Shown here: positions 7,891 to 16,585 of the stretch, one piece after another
Layout of the letters: each line of letters begins with the position of its first letter
How positions within the stretch are numbered: position 1 is the stretch's first letter
NCBI RefSeq assembly: GCF_052119705.1
Contig: NZ_JBGQOP010000007.1
Coordinates: 79,431 to 143,430, forward strand
Length of the DNA stretch: 64,000 bases
Direction: 5' to 3'
Origin: Oceanimonas sp052119705
GTDB lineage: Bacteria > Pseudomonadota > Gammaproteobacteria > Enterobacterales > Aeromonadaceae
Program-made: the position numbers and the translations under genes
The notes under the pieces: generated by a model
The model's database searches: none
What the model was told of the DNA's origin: nothing
What the model saw: only the letters and a program-made list of their open reading frames with translations

Positions 7891-8624
7891 GTATCCACCC
7901 AACCGCAATAGTGTCTAATAAAGCAATAGTTGGTACTAACGTTAAGATAGGTGCCTATACAATTATTTACGATAATGTTGAAATTGCTGAAAATACAGTA
8001 ATTGAAGCGTTTTGTGAAATAGGCGTATCAAATCATCTGTCTGGTGGTGAAATATTATATATAGGCTCAAATTCACATATTAGATCTCACAGTATCTTTT
8101 ATGAGGGCTCAGTGTTCTTAGAGTCATTAGTTACAGGTCATCGTGTGACTGTACGCGAAAAAATAAAAGCCGGTAAAAATTTACAAATAGGAACGCTATC
8201 TGATTTACAAGGGCATTGTGAAATTGGTGATTATGTTCGTTTTCATAGTAACGTGCATATAGGTCAGAAAAGTAAAATTGGTAATTATGTATGGATTTTT
8301 CCTTATGTCGTACTAACAAATGACCCGCATCCGCCAAGTGATACATTGCTTGGTGTAACAGTTAAAGATTTTGCTGTTATTGCAACTATGAGTGTGATTT
8401 TACCAGGTGCAATAATTAGCCGAGGCTGCCTAGTTGGTGCTCATTCTTCTATTAAGGGTATTACAGAAGAAGAAATGATTTATGCTGGCTCACCTGCTAA
8501 AAAAATATGTTCCACCGCGAAAATAAAACTGCATGACAAAAGTGGAAGTGCATACCCATGGCGCAAGCACTTTCATCGAGGCTATCCAGAAGAGCTGGTT
8601 AAACAATGGATGAGTGAATTGTGA
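7887..8624 (+). CDS. Hexapeptide-repeat sugar N-acyltransferase
   Basis: A left-handed beta-helix acyltransferase of about 245 residues: successive [IV]-x-x-G-x hexapeptides from residue 5 on (IVGTNVKIGAYTII), a histidine-rich NDPHPPSD loop, and a C-terminal VILPGAIISRGCLVGAHS coil ending in YAGSPAKKI. In this context (after fdtA, before fdtB-like) it most likely acylates the amino group of dTDP-Fuc3N or dTDP-Qui3N. Acetyl (FdtC) and 3-hydroxybutyryl (FdhC) transferases share this fold; the neighbouring hydratase makes a hydroxyacyl donor plausible. Start ATG 7887 has GAGG at good spacing; GTG 7881 is possible. Overlaps the next start. Confidence 0.78.
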   Translation: MSIHPTAIVSNKAIVGTNVKIGAYTIIYDNVEIAENTVIEAFCEIGVSNHLSGGEILYIGSNSHIRSHSIFYEGSVFLESLVTGHRVTVREKIKAGKNLQIGTLSDLQGHCEIGDYVRFHSNVHIGQKSKIGNYVWIFPYVVLTNDPHPPSDTLLGVTVKDFAVIATMSVILPGAIISRGCLVGAHSSIKGITEEEMIYAGSPAKKICSTAKIKLHDKSGSAYPWRKHFHRGYPEELVKQWMSEL

Positions 8625-9040
8625 ATATAAAAAAATCATTCGCTATAGAAGAAATTAAAGTTGGTATGACAGCATCCTATAGTCAGACAATTACAGATGC
8701 TGATGTAAAAGCTTTTGCAGGTGTTTCTGGAGATCATAATCCTGTGCACTTAAGTGAAGAATATGCAAAAGACTCTAGGTTTAAAGATAGAATTGCACAT
8801 GGTTTATTAACAGCTAGCTTTTTTTCTGCAATTTTCGGAACAAAGCTACCTGGCGAAGGCTGTGTATATGCAGGTCAGAATTTGCAATTTAAAAGACCAG
8901 TTTATTTAGGTGACACAGTGATTGCTAAAGTAACTGTTACCGCAGTTGATGTGCTTAAAAAGCGTGTAACGTTTAAAACAGTGTGTACGGTTAAAGGAAA
9001 ACCCGTAACAACTGGTACAGCCGAAATATTTATTCCCTAG
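8621..9040 (+). CDS. MaoC/PhaJ-like (R)-specific enoyl-CoA hydratase
   Basis: A hot-dog hydratase of 139 residues. It carries the catalytic signature FAGVSGDHNPVH with Asp38 and His43 and then RIAHGLLTASFFSAIFG, as in PhaJ, which hydrates crotonyl-CoA to (R)-3-hydroxybutyryl-CoA. Starts with GTG overlapping the upstream stop. A fatty-acid-type enzyme is out of place in an O-antigen operon; coupled by overlap to an N-acyltransferase, it probably feeds that enzyme a hydroxyacyl-CoA. That link is inference; the family assignment is firm. Confidence 0.85.
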   Translation: MNIKKSFAIEEIKVGMTASYSQTITDADVKAFAGVSGDHNPVHLSEEYAKDSRFKDRIAHGLLTASFFSAIFGTKLPGEGCVYAGQNLQFKRPVYLGDTVIAKVTVTAVDVLKKRVTFKTVCTVKGKPVTTGTAEIFIP

Positions 9041-9049
9041 GTATATAAA

Positions 9050-10183
9050 ATGATTCCTTTCCTCGACCTCAAAGCCATCAACGCCCAATACCGTGACGAA
9101 CTGATCGCCGCCTGTACCCGTGTTATCGACTCCGGCTGGTATATCGCAGGTAATGAACTTACACAATTTGAACAGGCGTTCGCCAGCTACTGCGGCACTA
9201 AGCATGCGATTGGTGTGGCTAATGGTCTTGATGCACTGATTCTGACCCTGCGCGCGTGGAAAGAGTTGGGCAAGCTCAAAGACGGCGACGAAGTGATCGT
9301 TCCGTCCAACACCTACATCGCTAGTATTCTAGCCATCAGTGCCAACAATTTAGTACCGGTATTAGTAGAGCCAAACTTAGCCACCTACAATCTCTGCCCA
9401 ATAAAAACCGAAGCGGCAATTACCGCCAAAACTCGCGCCATTCTCCCTGTGCATTTATACGGCCAGTTAGCTGATATGCCCGCCATTATGGCTATCGCAC
9501 AGCGTCATAACTTACTTGTGCTAGAAGATTCTGCCCAAGCCCATGGAGCAGAATTAAACGGCAAAAAAGCGGGTAACTGGGGTGATGCCAGTGGCTTTAG
9601 CTTTTACCCAGGTAAAAACCTCGGCGCATTAGGCGATGCCGGTGCAGTTACGACCAATGATGACCAACTCGCCGAAACTTTACGCGCACTGCGCAACTAC
9701 GGCTCACACGAAAAATATAAAAACTTGTTTCAAGGCACCAACAGCCGCCTAGACGAAATTCAAGCCGCCATGCTGAGCGTCAAGCTAAAACACTTAGATA
9801 TCGAAACAGCACACCGCAGCAAAGTAGCACAAGCTTACCTAACTGGCATCACCAACCCAGCAGTCGTTTTGCCTGAAGTTCATTCAAAATTCAAAATTCA
9901 AAATTCAAAATTCATGAGCGAAGCTCATGTCTGGCATGTTTTCGTCATCCGCTGCGAGCAGCGCGACGCCCTGCAAAAGCACTTGTTAGAGCATGGCGTA
10001 CAAACCTTAATCCACTACCCAATTCCACCGCATCAGCAGCAGGCTTATAAAGAGTGGAATATGGATAGCTATCCAGTGTCGGAGCTGATTCACCAGCAGG
10101 TCATGAGCTTGCCAATGGGGCCGACTATTACGATGGATGAAGTCAAAAAGGTGATTGCAGCCATAAACACATTCAAAATTTAA
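9050..10183 (+). CDS. fdtB: dTDP-3-amino-3,6-dideoxyhexose aminotransferase (FdtB-like), repeat-bearing
   Basis: A PLP-dependent DegT/DnrJ/EryC1/StrS sugar aminotransferase that would aminate the 3-keto sugar made by the FdtA-like protein. 377 residues. Seen: EVIVPSNTYIA near 81-91, LEDSAQAHGA with Asp160, and SFYPGKNLGALGDAG with PLP Lys189. Between PEV and VWHVFVIR, where homologues have a short loop, lie residues encoded by four and a half ATTCAAA units (9882-9914). The stop codon sits in a second array of the same type. FdtB versus QdtB cannot be decided here. Confidence 0.88.
   Translation: MIPFLDLKAINAQYRDELIAACTRVIDSGWYIAGNELTQFEQAFASYCGTKHAIGVANGLDALILTLRAWKELGKLKDGDEVIVPSNTYIASILAISANNLVPVLVEPNLATYNLCPIKTEAAITAKTRAILPVHLYGQLADMPAIMAIAQRHNLLVLEDSAQAHGAELNGKKAGNWGDASGFSFYPGKNLGALGDAGAVTTNDDQLAETLRALRNYGSHEKYKNLFQGTNSRLDEIQAAMLSVKLKHLDIETAHRSKVAQAYLTGITNPAVVLPEVHSKFKIQNSKFMSEAHVWHVFVIRCEQRDALQKHLLEHGVQTLIHYPIPPHQQQAYKEWNMDSYPVSELIHQQVMSLPMGPTITMDEVKKVIAAINTFKI
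9882..9914. repeat. In-frame ATTCAAA heptamer array in the aminotransferase gene
   Basis: Four perfect ATTCAAA units and a partial fifth (ATTCATG). Because 7 is not a multiple of 3, three units make one 21-bp coding cycle and produce the protein repeat FKIQNSK. No stop codon arises in any of the three frames of this unit. Confidence 0.92.
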
Positions 10184-10205
10184 AATTACTCATTAAGAAT
10201 TAATC
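10171..10205. repeat. Heptamer array over the aminotransferase stop codon
   Basis: Five 7-bp units, ATTCAAA then degenerate ATTTAAA, ATTACTC, ATTAAGA and ATTAATC. They encode the last residues of the aminotransferase, carry its TAA stop, and end two bases before the wzx GTG start. Confidence 0.85.
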
Positions 10206-10207
10206 CT

Positions 10208-11464
10208 GTGACTCTGATAAAAACCAGCCTGCTCAACGGCATTGCTGTAGTGATAAAAATGCTCACTATGCTAGGGCTTAACAAGATACTCGCTATCTAT
10301 GTTGGCCCTGCAGGCTATGCGGCGATTGGTAACTTTCAAAACGCTGCACAAATGATCACTACCTTTGCCAGCGGTGCTATTAATACCGGTGTAGTGAAAT
10401 ACACCGCTGAATACCATGACGATGAAGAAAAGCAGCGGCAAGTGTGGCGCACTGCCGGCACAATTGCAGTACTGGGATCCGTCATTACCGGAATAGGCGT
10501 AGCTATATTTAGCAAGCAAATCGCGCATTGGTTTTTGCAGGACGAAAGTTATAACACTGTTTTTATCTGGTTCTCAGTCACCTTGGTTTTCTTTATTTTT
10601 AATACGCTATTGTTGGCGATATTAAACGGTAAAAAGGAAATTCACCGCTACATTATTGCCAATATTGCAGGCAGCCTTTTTTCATTAGCCGTCACCAGTA
10701 TTCTAGCGATCCAGTTTGGATTACTTGGTGCATTAACTGCATTAGCTATTTTTCCTTCTTTTGCATTTGTTGTTACTTTGTACCTTTGCTATAAGGCTGA
10801 TTGGTTTAAATTCAGTTATTTGTTTGGCCGCTTAGATAAGCAAGTCGTTTTAAACCTAAGCAAATACACCGCCATGGCTCTCACCAGTGCTGCTTGTGTG
10901 CCAGTAAGTCATATCTTAATTCGTACGCACCTTGCCGATACCTTAGGGTTAGATGCTGCAGGTTACTGGGAAGCCATGTGGCGCTTAAGTGGGGCTTACT
11001 TAATGCTCGTAACAACAACGCTAAGCCTGTACTACCTGCCTAAGCTATCAGAACTGAAAGATCCAAAAGAAATAAAGGCGGAAATCCTCCAGGGCTACAA
11101 GATTATCCTGCCCGTAGCTGCTGCCTGTGGTTTAGTTATTTACTTGCTGCGGGACTTTATTATCGGCTTGCTTTTTACCCAAGACTTTATACCCATGCGT
11201 GAACTGTTTGCTTGGCAAATGGTGGGCGATACGTTAAAGATTGGCAGTTGGATACTTGCTTACCTGATGCTAGGTAAAGCCATGATGAAGTTATTTATTG
11301 CCAGTGAAATTGTGTTTGCAGCAGGGTTTTATGGTTGGACGTATTTTTTTACAAGTATGTACGGCTTAGAAGGTGTCACCATTGCGCATGCAATTAACTA
11401 CGCAATTTATTGGGTGGTGATGGGTGTGTTTATTGGTAAAGTTTTTTTAAGAAAGCAATCATAG
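10208..11464 (+). CDS. wzx: O-antigen flippase, WzxE-like
   Basis: Wzx moves the undecaprenyl-PP-linked repeat unit across the inner membrane. 418 residues with about ten to twelve hydrophobic segments and the N-terminal pattern of the WzxE branch of the MOP superfamily (KILAIYVGPAGYAAIGNFQN, FASGAINTGVVKYTAEY). This branch is common in loci that contain dTDP-amino sugars. Starts at GTG 10208; the Shine-Dalgarno is poor, the upstream bases being a heptamer array. About 100 AT-rich bases follow before the next gene. Confidence 0.88.
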   Translation: MTLIKTSLLNGIAVVIKMLTMLGLNKILAIYVGPAGYAAIGNFQNAAQMITTFASGAINTGVVKYTAEYHDDEEKQRQVWRTAGTIAVLGSVITGIGVAIFSKQIAHWFLQDESYNTVFIWFSVTLVFFIFNTLLLAILNGKKEIHRYIIANIAGSLFSLAVTSILAIQFGLLGALTALAIFPSFAFVVTLYLCYKADWFKFSYLFGRLDKQVVLNLSKYTAMALTSAACVPVSHILIRTHLADTLGLDAAGYWEAMWRLSGAYLMLVTTTLSLYYLPKLSELKDPKEIKAEILQGYKIILPVAAACGLVIYLLRDFIIGLLFTQDFIPMRELFAWQMVGDTLKIGSWILAYLMLGKAMMKLFIASEIVFAAGFYGWTYFFTSMYGLEGVTIAHAINYAIYWVVMGVFIGKVFLRKQS

Positions 11465-11561
11465 TCTCTTGCCCTGCTCATCGCTGCGTTCAACTCTTTA
11501 TTGTTAATGAAATTTTAATCATGAGTAAATTATAATGTTTTTATAAGGATTTAATTAAACA

Positions 11562-12458
11562 ATGAAATATGTAAATAAAATTTCAATTGTTACGCTCACA
11601 TATAAAAACTGGCACCTTTTAAATAATGCTATTAATTCATTGGCTAGCCAAGTAATAGATAAAGATTATGAAGTTGAGTACATTATAGTTGACGACGGTA
11701 CTGTTGGTTTCAACGTTAGCTATGTTGAAGATTTACTTTGTAAACTAAGAGCACTTAATTTCGAATGCCATTTAATCATTAATGAAAAAAACTTAGGAAC
11801 GGTAGCATCATTTAATAATGCAATCAAAAAATCCACGGGTGACTTGATCGTCCCGTTATCAGCAGATGATGAACTATATGATGAAAATGTAATAGCAAAA
11901 ATTATTGATAAGTTTAATAGCAATAAGTGTTTATTATTAACAGCATTAAGAGTGCCAGTAAGAAATGGAAAAGAGTTATATGTGTTACCTGAAAAAAAAT
12001 ATTGGAATTTGTTTCACTTTCCTAAGAAATTACATGAAAAGATTTCCCTAAATGGCAATATAATCTCTGGCGCGTGCACTTATTATCATAAAAATATTTT
12101 TAAAAAAGTTGGGATGTTTGATGAAGATTATCGTTTAATAGAAGATTATCCTTTTTATCTAGAGGTGCTTTCAAAAGGTATTAGTATTCCATTATTAAAA
12201 GTAAAAGCTATTAAATATAGTATGCAAGGTGTATCTACTAACCATAGAGTTAGCCCACTCTTTACTAAGGATATGAACTTGTTACTACAGAGAATACTTA
12301 AAGAAGGAGAATTTAATTTTTTTGAAAAGCGTTACTTTCATTTTCAGCGTTGTTTACCTGTGACCGAAAAAGTAAGAGTTAAAAATATAGTACTCTATCC
12401 AGAACAGTTGGCTTTATGGGTGTTGAGAAATGTTAAGAAATTAATTTGGAGAAAATGA
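11562..12458 (+). CDS. Glycosyltransferase family 2 (GT-A), O-unit assembly
   Basis: 298 residues. N-terminal GT2 fold: ISIVTLTYKNWHLLNNAINSL, IIVDDGT (the first aspartates for nucleotide sugar), then PLSADDELYD (DDE-type metal/nucleotide site) near residues 105-115. Probably adds one sugar to the lipid-linked unit on the cytoplasmic face. Good ribosome site AAGGA. Base composition falls sharply to AT-rich here and stays low to about 15300, a sign that this block was acquired separately. Donor and acceptor cannot be read from sequence. Confidence 0.82.
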   Translation: MKYVNKISIVTLTYKNWHLLNNAINSLASQVIDKDYEVEYIIVDDGTVGFNVSYVEDLLCKLRALNFECHLIINEKNLGTVASFNNAIKKSTGDLIVPLSADDELYDENVIAKIIDKFNSNKCLLLTALRVPVRNGKELYVLPEKKYWNLFHFPKKLHEKISLNGNIISGACTYYHKNIFKKVGMFDEDYRLIEDYPFYLEVLSKGISIPLLKVKAIKYSMQGVSTNHRVSPLFTKDMNLLLQRILKEGEFNFFEKRYFHFQRCLPVTEKVRVKNIVLYPEQLALWVLRNVKKLIWRK

Positions 12459-12459
12459 A

Positions 12460-13242
12460 TTGAATGTTCTTGTTATTCCTATATATAACAATATAGAAAC
12501 ATGCATGGTTTTTTTAGACCGTCATTATGAGTTTTTTATAAAATATAATGTCAGGCTAATATTTTGTAATAATGATAACACATCAATTACAGAACTAAAT
12601 AAGGATTACGCCCAATTAATAATTAAAATAATTAATAATAATAAGAACCATGGTTATTTTGGATCAGCAAGAGAGGCATTAATTTACTTAAAAAATATCG
12701 AATACAATTATGTTATTTTATCTAATGTAGATCTATGCCTTGATGAATCTTATTTTAAAGGGCTAGCGGATAATATAAGTGACGAGCCATTAATCTTAGC
12801 TCCCAGTATTATTTCAAATTTGACTAGACGGCAGCAAAATCCACTATATAGAGAGAAACCACGGAAAATCAAGATGCGATTTCTTTATTTTTTGCTTTTA
12901 AATAGATATTTTTATGCTTTTTATAAGGCTTTAAGTTCAGTTTTCTCTAGAGAGAGTACAAAACAAAGTGATTTAAGGATATACGCCGTACACGGAGCTA
13001 ATGTTATTGTTAATTATAAAGCCATACAACGCGGTATTGATTTTTCTCATTGTGGATTTTTATTTGGTGAAGAGATTTCATTAGCTGAAAGAGTAGCAGA
13101 GCTTGATGTTGAAGTTAAATTTATAAAGACTATGAAAGTAGTTCATTATGAGCATGATTCGACAGGTAATTATTTGCGGAGCAAGCTAATTACTTGTTAC
13201 CACAGGCGTTCAATTGGTAATATTATAAGAAAGTTTTTTTAA
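12460..13242 (+). CDS. Probable glycosyltransferase (GT2-like)
   Basis: 260 residues. It begins VLVIPIYNNIETC, has CNNDNT and HGYFGSAREAL, then ILSNVDLCLD where GT2 enzymes carry their acidic nucleotide-sugar site, and later HGANVIVNYKA and FLFGEEISLAERV as in rhamnosyltransferase-type GT2 proteins. Start is TTG 12460: GGAG lies eight bases upstream, and the previous stop is only one base away. Very AT-rich like both neighbours. It may add rhamnose, but that is a guess. Confidence 0.72.
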   Translation: MNVLVIPIYNNIETCMVFLDRHYEFFIKYNVRLIFCNNDNTSITELNKDYAQLIIKIINNNKNHGYFGSAREALIYLKNIEYNYVILSNVDLCLDESYFKGLADNISDEPLILAPSIISNLTRRQQNPLYREKPRKIKMRFLYFLLLNRYFYAFYKALSSVFSRESTKQSDLRIYAVHGANVIVNYKAIQRGIDFSHCGFLFGEEISLAERVAELDVEVKFIKTMKVVHYEHDSTGNYLRSKLITCYHRRSIGNIIRKFF

Positions 13243-14469
13243 ATGTTTATTTATGATTTTATTAATAGTGTTAATGTAGAGCTGTATTTTTTAACAATAT
13301 TTTCTTTAATTACCGTCATGATCTCAATAGCATACTTTTTAAAACAAAAAATATTGCACCCCATTTTCCTTGGCGATTTATTTTTTTTTCAAAGTGCTCT
13401 TGTTTATGTATTTCATGAAAATAATAATTATTTAATGTATTCTTTGCTTATAATTTTTGTCTATATTTTGTCAAGAACTATTGGAATGTATCTTAACAAT
13501 AAATTGTTTTTTTTTAGTTGTGCAAGAGCGTCTAGAGCTCATTTATCCCGTAAATTATTCTTAATGATAGTCATATTATGTTCGGTTTTTAGTATTCTTA
13601 CATTTTTTTATTTAGATTCTTTGAGTCAGATTAATACATCATTTAAAATAACTTGGGTTTTAGAGAAGCCAATTCTAAGTTTCTTCTATTCATTTTCACT
13701 TATCGCCAGTCTTGTTTTTATACCCTTATATTTTGTTAAGCAAAAACGTAGTGTTTTGGATAAACTATTAGCTTTGTTAGTTTTGTTTATTTTTTCATAT
13801 AATTCTGTAATGTTTCATATGAAAGGATACTTCATATTTGTATTGCTATCTTTATTTTTTTATTTTGACTGCAAAGGTAAGAAAATAAATCTTAAAGTAA
13901 TTATTTTAGTGTTGTTAATTGCTTTGTTTTACTTATCTTTATTTTATAATTTAGATAGTTATATTAAACTAATCGATAGGATTATTAAAAATGCAGATGG
14001 GAGTTTCATTTTTTTAGAATATAATTTAGGTGATGGTCGTATATTTTTATTTTATAATGCATATATTTACTTTATGAAATTCATCTTTTTTAAATTTCTC
14101 CCTTCGCATGAACTTGGCCAAGCCATCTCAAGTTTTGCCCCTTACGTTTATGCTGAAGGCGGAGGAGTAAACGATCATTTCATTATCTATCTTTTTTTGA
14201 GCACAGATCAGCAAAGCTTTCAGTTGATAATGTTTATGGCTTTTATAAATGTAATTATTCTACCATTGCTCAGCTATTTGAAATCTTCAAAAAATTTATT
14301 TCTATTCGGCCTTGGAGGCTGGCTGTATATAAATAGCTTTCTTGTTTTTCAGATGCCAAGTGGTTTTTTTCTTTCCTTATCTAAATACTTAAGTTGCTTG
14401 ATTTTAATATCCTTAATTATTTTGTTGTACAAGATGCTTATTATAAAGAACAAGGCGCATAGTAAGTAA
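13243..14469 (+). CDS. wzy: Probable O-antigen polymerase (Wzy)
   Basis: 408 residues with about ten to twelve hydrophobic helices and one large hydrophilic loop near residues 280-320 (around SFAPYVYAEGGGVNDHF), the topology expected of Wzy, which joins repeat units in the periplasm. Sequence identity between Wzy proteins is always low, so the call rests on topology and on a locus that already has wzx and wzz but no other polytopic protein. The ATG directly follows the previous stop. Strongly AT-rich, with long T runs. Confidence 0.72.
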   Translation: MFIYDFINSVNVELYFLTIFSLITVMISIAYFLKQKILHPIFLGDLFFFQSALVYVFHENNNYLMYSLLIIFVYILSRTIGMYLNNKLFFFSCARASRAHLSRKLFLMIVILCSVFSILTFFYLDSLSQINTSFKITWVLEKPILSFFYSFSLIASLVFIPLYFVKQKRSVLDKLLALLVLFIFSYNSVMFHMKGYFIFVLLSLFFYFDCKGKKINLKVIILVLLIALFYLSLFYNLDSYIKLIDRIIKNADGSFIFLEYNLGDGRIFLFYNAYIYFMKFIFFKFLPSHELGQAISSFAPYVYAEGGGVNDHFIIYLFLSTDQQSFQLIMFMAFINVIILPLLSYLKSSKNLFLFGLGGWLYINSFLVFQMPSGFFLSLSKYLSCLILISLIILLYKMLIIKNKAHSK

Positions 14470-14515
14470 TCATTATTTTTATATGTTGATTTATAGTTTA
14501 TCTAAGGAGTAAGTA

Positions 14516-15307
14516 GTGGAGGAGCTTTGCAATAAAGTTACTGTTGTTACTGCGGTTTATAACTCTGAAAAATACATAACAAAAAGTATTGATTCTGTGT
14601 TAGATCAATCCTATGTTAATTGGGAGTTGATACTAGTGGATGATAAATCCAATGATTTATCTGTAGAAATTATAAGGTCATACGTAGAATTAGACCCTAG
14701 AATTAAATTAATTGAATTAACTGAAAACTTGGGAGCTGCGGTAGTTCGCAACAAGGCTATAGAGAGGGCACAAGGTCGCTATATTGCATTTTTAGATAGT
14801 GATGATGTCTGGTTACCTAATAAACTTGAAAAACAAATCTCCTTTATGCAGAAAAATAATTACCCGTTTACGTTTGGTGCTTATGACAAAATTAATGAGA
14901 GTGATGAAATATTTGGTCATTTGGGAGTGCCAAGTAAAGTTAGTTACTATGACCTGTTGAAATCATCTTCAATTGGTTGCTTGACTGCTATTTACGATAC
15001 AGAATATTTTGGAAAAGTTTATATGCCTTTAATACGTAAGCGTCAAGATTTAGGGTTATGGTTGAAGTTACTAAAAAAAACGGATTTCGCTTATGGTCTC
15101 AACGAGACGTTAGGTATATATAAGGTACGCCAAGACTCAATTTCAGCTAGTAAAAAAAATGCGGCTCTCTTCACTTGGCGTTTATATCGAGATGTTGAAA
15201 AATTAAATTTAATAAAAGCTAGTTATTATTTTTCTCAATATGCTATCCGTGGACTGTTACGAACAAAACATCCAGATTTAGCTAGGTTTTTGGGGTTCCT
15301 CAAATGA
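14516..15307 (+). CDS. Glycosyltransferase family 2
   Basis: 263 residues with a textbook GT2 start: VTVVTAVYNSEKYITKSIDSVLDQSY, ILVDDKSNDLS, then RNKAIERAQGRYIAFLDSDDVWLPNKLE (DSDD metal site near residue 95). C-terminal RKRQDLGLWLKLL and YKVRQDSIS resemble WcaA/LgtA-type transferases. GTG start 14516, with AAGGAG six bases upstream. Last gene of the AT-rich block. Sugar specificity unknown. Confidence 0.85.
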   Translation: MEELCNKVTVVTAVYNSEKYITKSIDSVLDQSYVNWELILVDDKSNDLSVEIIRSYVELDPRIKLIELTENLGAAVVRNKAIERAQGRYIAFLDSDDVWLPNKLEKQISFMQKNNYPFTFGAYDKINESDEIFGHLGVPSKVSYYDLLKSSSIGCLTAIYDTEYFGKVYMPLIRKRQDLGLWLKLLKKTDFAYGLNETLGIYKVRQDSISASKKNAALFTWRLYRDVEKLNLIKASYYFSQYAIRGLLRTKHPDLARFLGFLK

Positions 15308-15329
15308 ACCTTAATAAAGTGGAGTTAGC

Positions 15330-16529
15330 ATGAAAATTTCCATTGCTGGAACAGGTTACGTCGGTTTATCCAATGCCATGCTACTAGCTCAACACAACCA
15401 AGTGTGTGCTATCGACATAGTGCCGGAAAAAGTTGCGCTACTAAACAATAAGCAGTCACCCATCGCTGATATTGAAATTGAGGATTTTTTAGCTAATAAA
15501 ACGCTAAATTTTACTGCAACTTTAGATAAGCAAGAGGCGTATCAAAACGCTGATTATGTAATAATTGCTACCCCTACAAACTATGATCCTAAAACCAATT
15601 ATTTTGATACTAGTAGTGTAGAGGCTGTGGTCAGTGATGTTGCGGAAGTTAACCCTAACGCAACGATTATTATTAAGTCCACAGTGCCGGTAGGTTTTAC
15701 AGAGCAACTCAACATTAAATACTCAACACTTGACATTATTTTCTCACCTGAATTCTTACGTGAGGGTAAGGCGCTGTACGATAACCTTTATCCTTCACGC
15801 ATTATTGTGGGTGGGCAAAGCGAACAGGCTAAAACCTTTGTCAGTCTTTTACAGCAGGGTGCAATTAAACAAGATGTAACGGTACTCTTTACTAATAATA
15901 CTGAAGCTGAAGCGGTGAAGCTGTTTTCTAATACTTATCTGGCTATGCGTGTGGCGTATTTTAATGAGCTAGACAGCTATGCTGAAGCGCAGGGTTTAAA
16001 TTCTCAGCAGATTATTCAAGGCGTTGGTTTAGATCCTCGTATTGGCGATCACTACAACAACCCTAGCTTTGGCTATGGCGGTTATTGCTTGCCTAAAGAC
16101 ACCAAACAGCTGCTAGCGAACTACGATCAAGTACCTAATAACATTATCCAAGCCATTGTTGAAGCCAACCGCACTCGTAAAGATTTTATTGCCGAGATGG
16201 TGATCAAGAAGCTCAATGCGCTACCAAAATCGCATTCAGGAGCACAAACTGTGGTGGGTATCTACCGTTTAGTGATGAAGGAAGGTTCTGATAATTTCCG
16301 GGCTTCTGCGATTCAGGGCATTATGAAACGCATTAAAGCTAAAGGTATTGAAGTGGTGGTGTATGAGCCTGTACTGCAAGAAGAATATTTCTATAACTCG
16401 CGGGTTGTCAGTGATTTAAATGAATTTAAAAGATTAAGCACCGTGATTGTCGCCAATCGCTTAAATGAAGACTTAATCGACGTAAAAAGCAAAGTTTATA
16501 CTAGAGATCTGTTTGGTTCTGATTCTTGA
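15330..16529 (+). CDS. ugd: UDP-glucose 6-dehydrogenase
   Basis: Ugd oxidises UDP-glucose to UDP-glucuronic acid with two NAD+. 399 residues. Seen: N-terminal GTGYVGLS nucleotide site, KSTVPVGFT, FSPEFLREGKALYDNLYPSRI, and GYGGYCLPKDTKQL, which contains the catalytic cysteine. C-terminal UDP-binding domain complete. It implies a uronic acid, or a sugar derived from one, in the O-unit. Base composition is back to the window average. A CTCAACA-type stretch at 15708-15735 is in frame, but the protein length there equals that of E. coli Ugd. Confidence 0.95.
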   Translation: MKISIAGTGYVGLSNAMLLAQHNQVCAIDIVPEKVALLNNKQSPIADIEIEDFLANKTLNFTATLDKQEAYQNADYVIIATPTNYDPKTNYFDTSSVEAVVSDVAEVNPNATIIIKSTVPVGFTEQLNIKYSTLDIIFSPEFLREGKALYDNLYPSRIIVGGQSEQAKTFVSLLQQGAIKQDVTVLFTNNTEAEAVKLFSNTYLAMRVAYFNELDSYAEAQGLNSQQIIQGVGLDPRIGDHYNNPSFGYGGYCLPKDTKQLLANYDQVPNNIIQAIVEANRTRKDFIAEMVIKKLNALPKSHSGAQTVVGIYRLVMKEGSDNFRASAIQGIMKRIKAKGIEVVVYEPVLQEEYFYNSRVVSDLNEFKRLSTVIVANRLNEDLIDVKSKVYTRDLFGSDS

Positions 16530-16585
16530 ACGCTTGGGTATTATCTAAATTTTTATAAAACAGTCATAGCTGTAAAGAGTGAAAT

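Noticed and set aside
15706..15735. CTCAACA-type heptamers inside ugd as an insertion
   Set aside because: Protein length around this stretch equals E. coli Ugd (GFT to FSPEFL), so there is no inserted sequence; similarity to the repeat may be chance or limited conversion.
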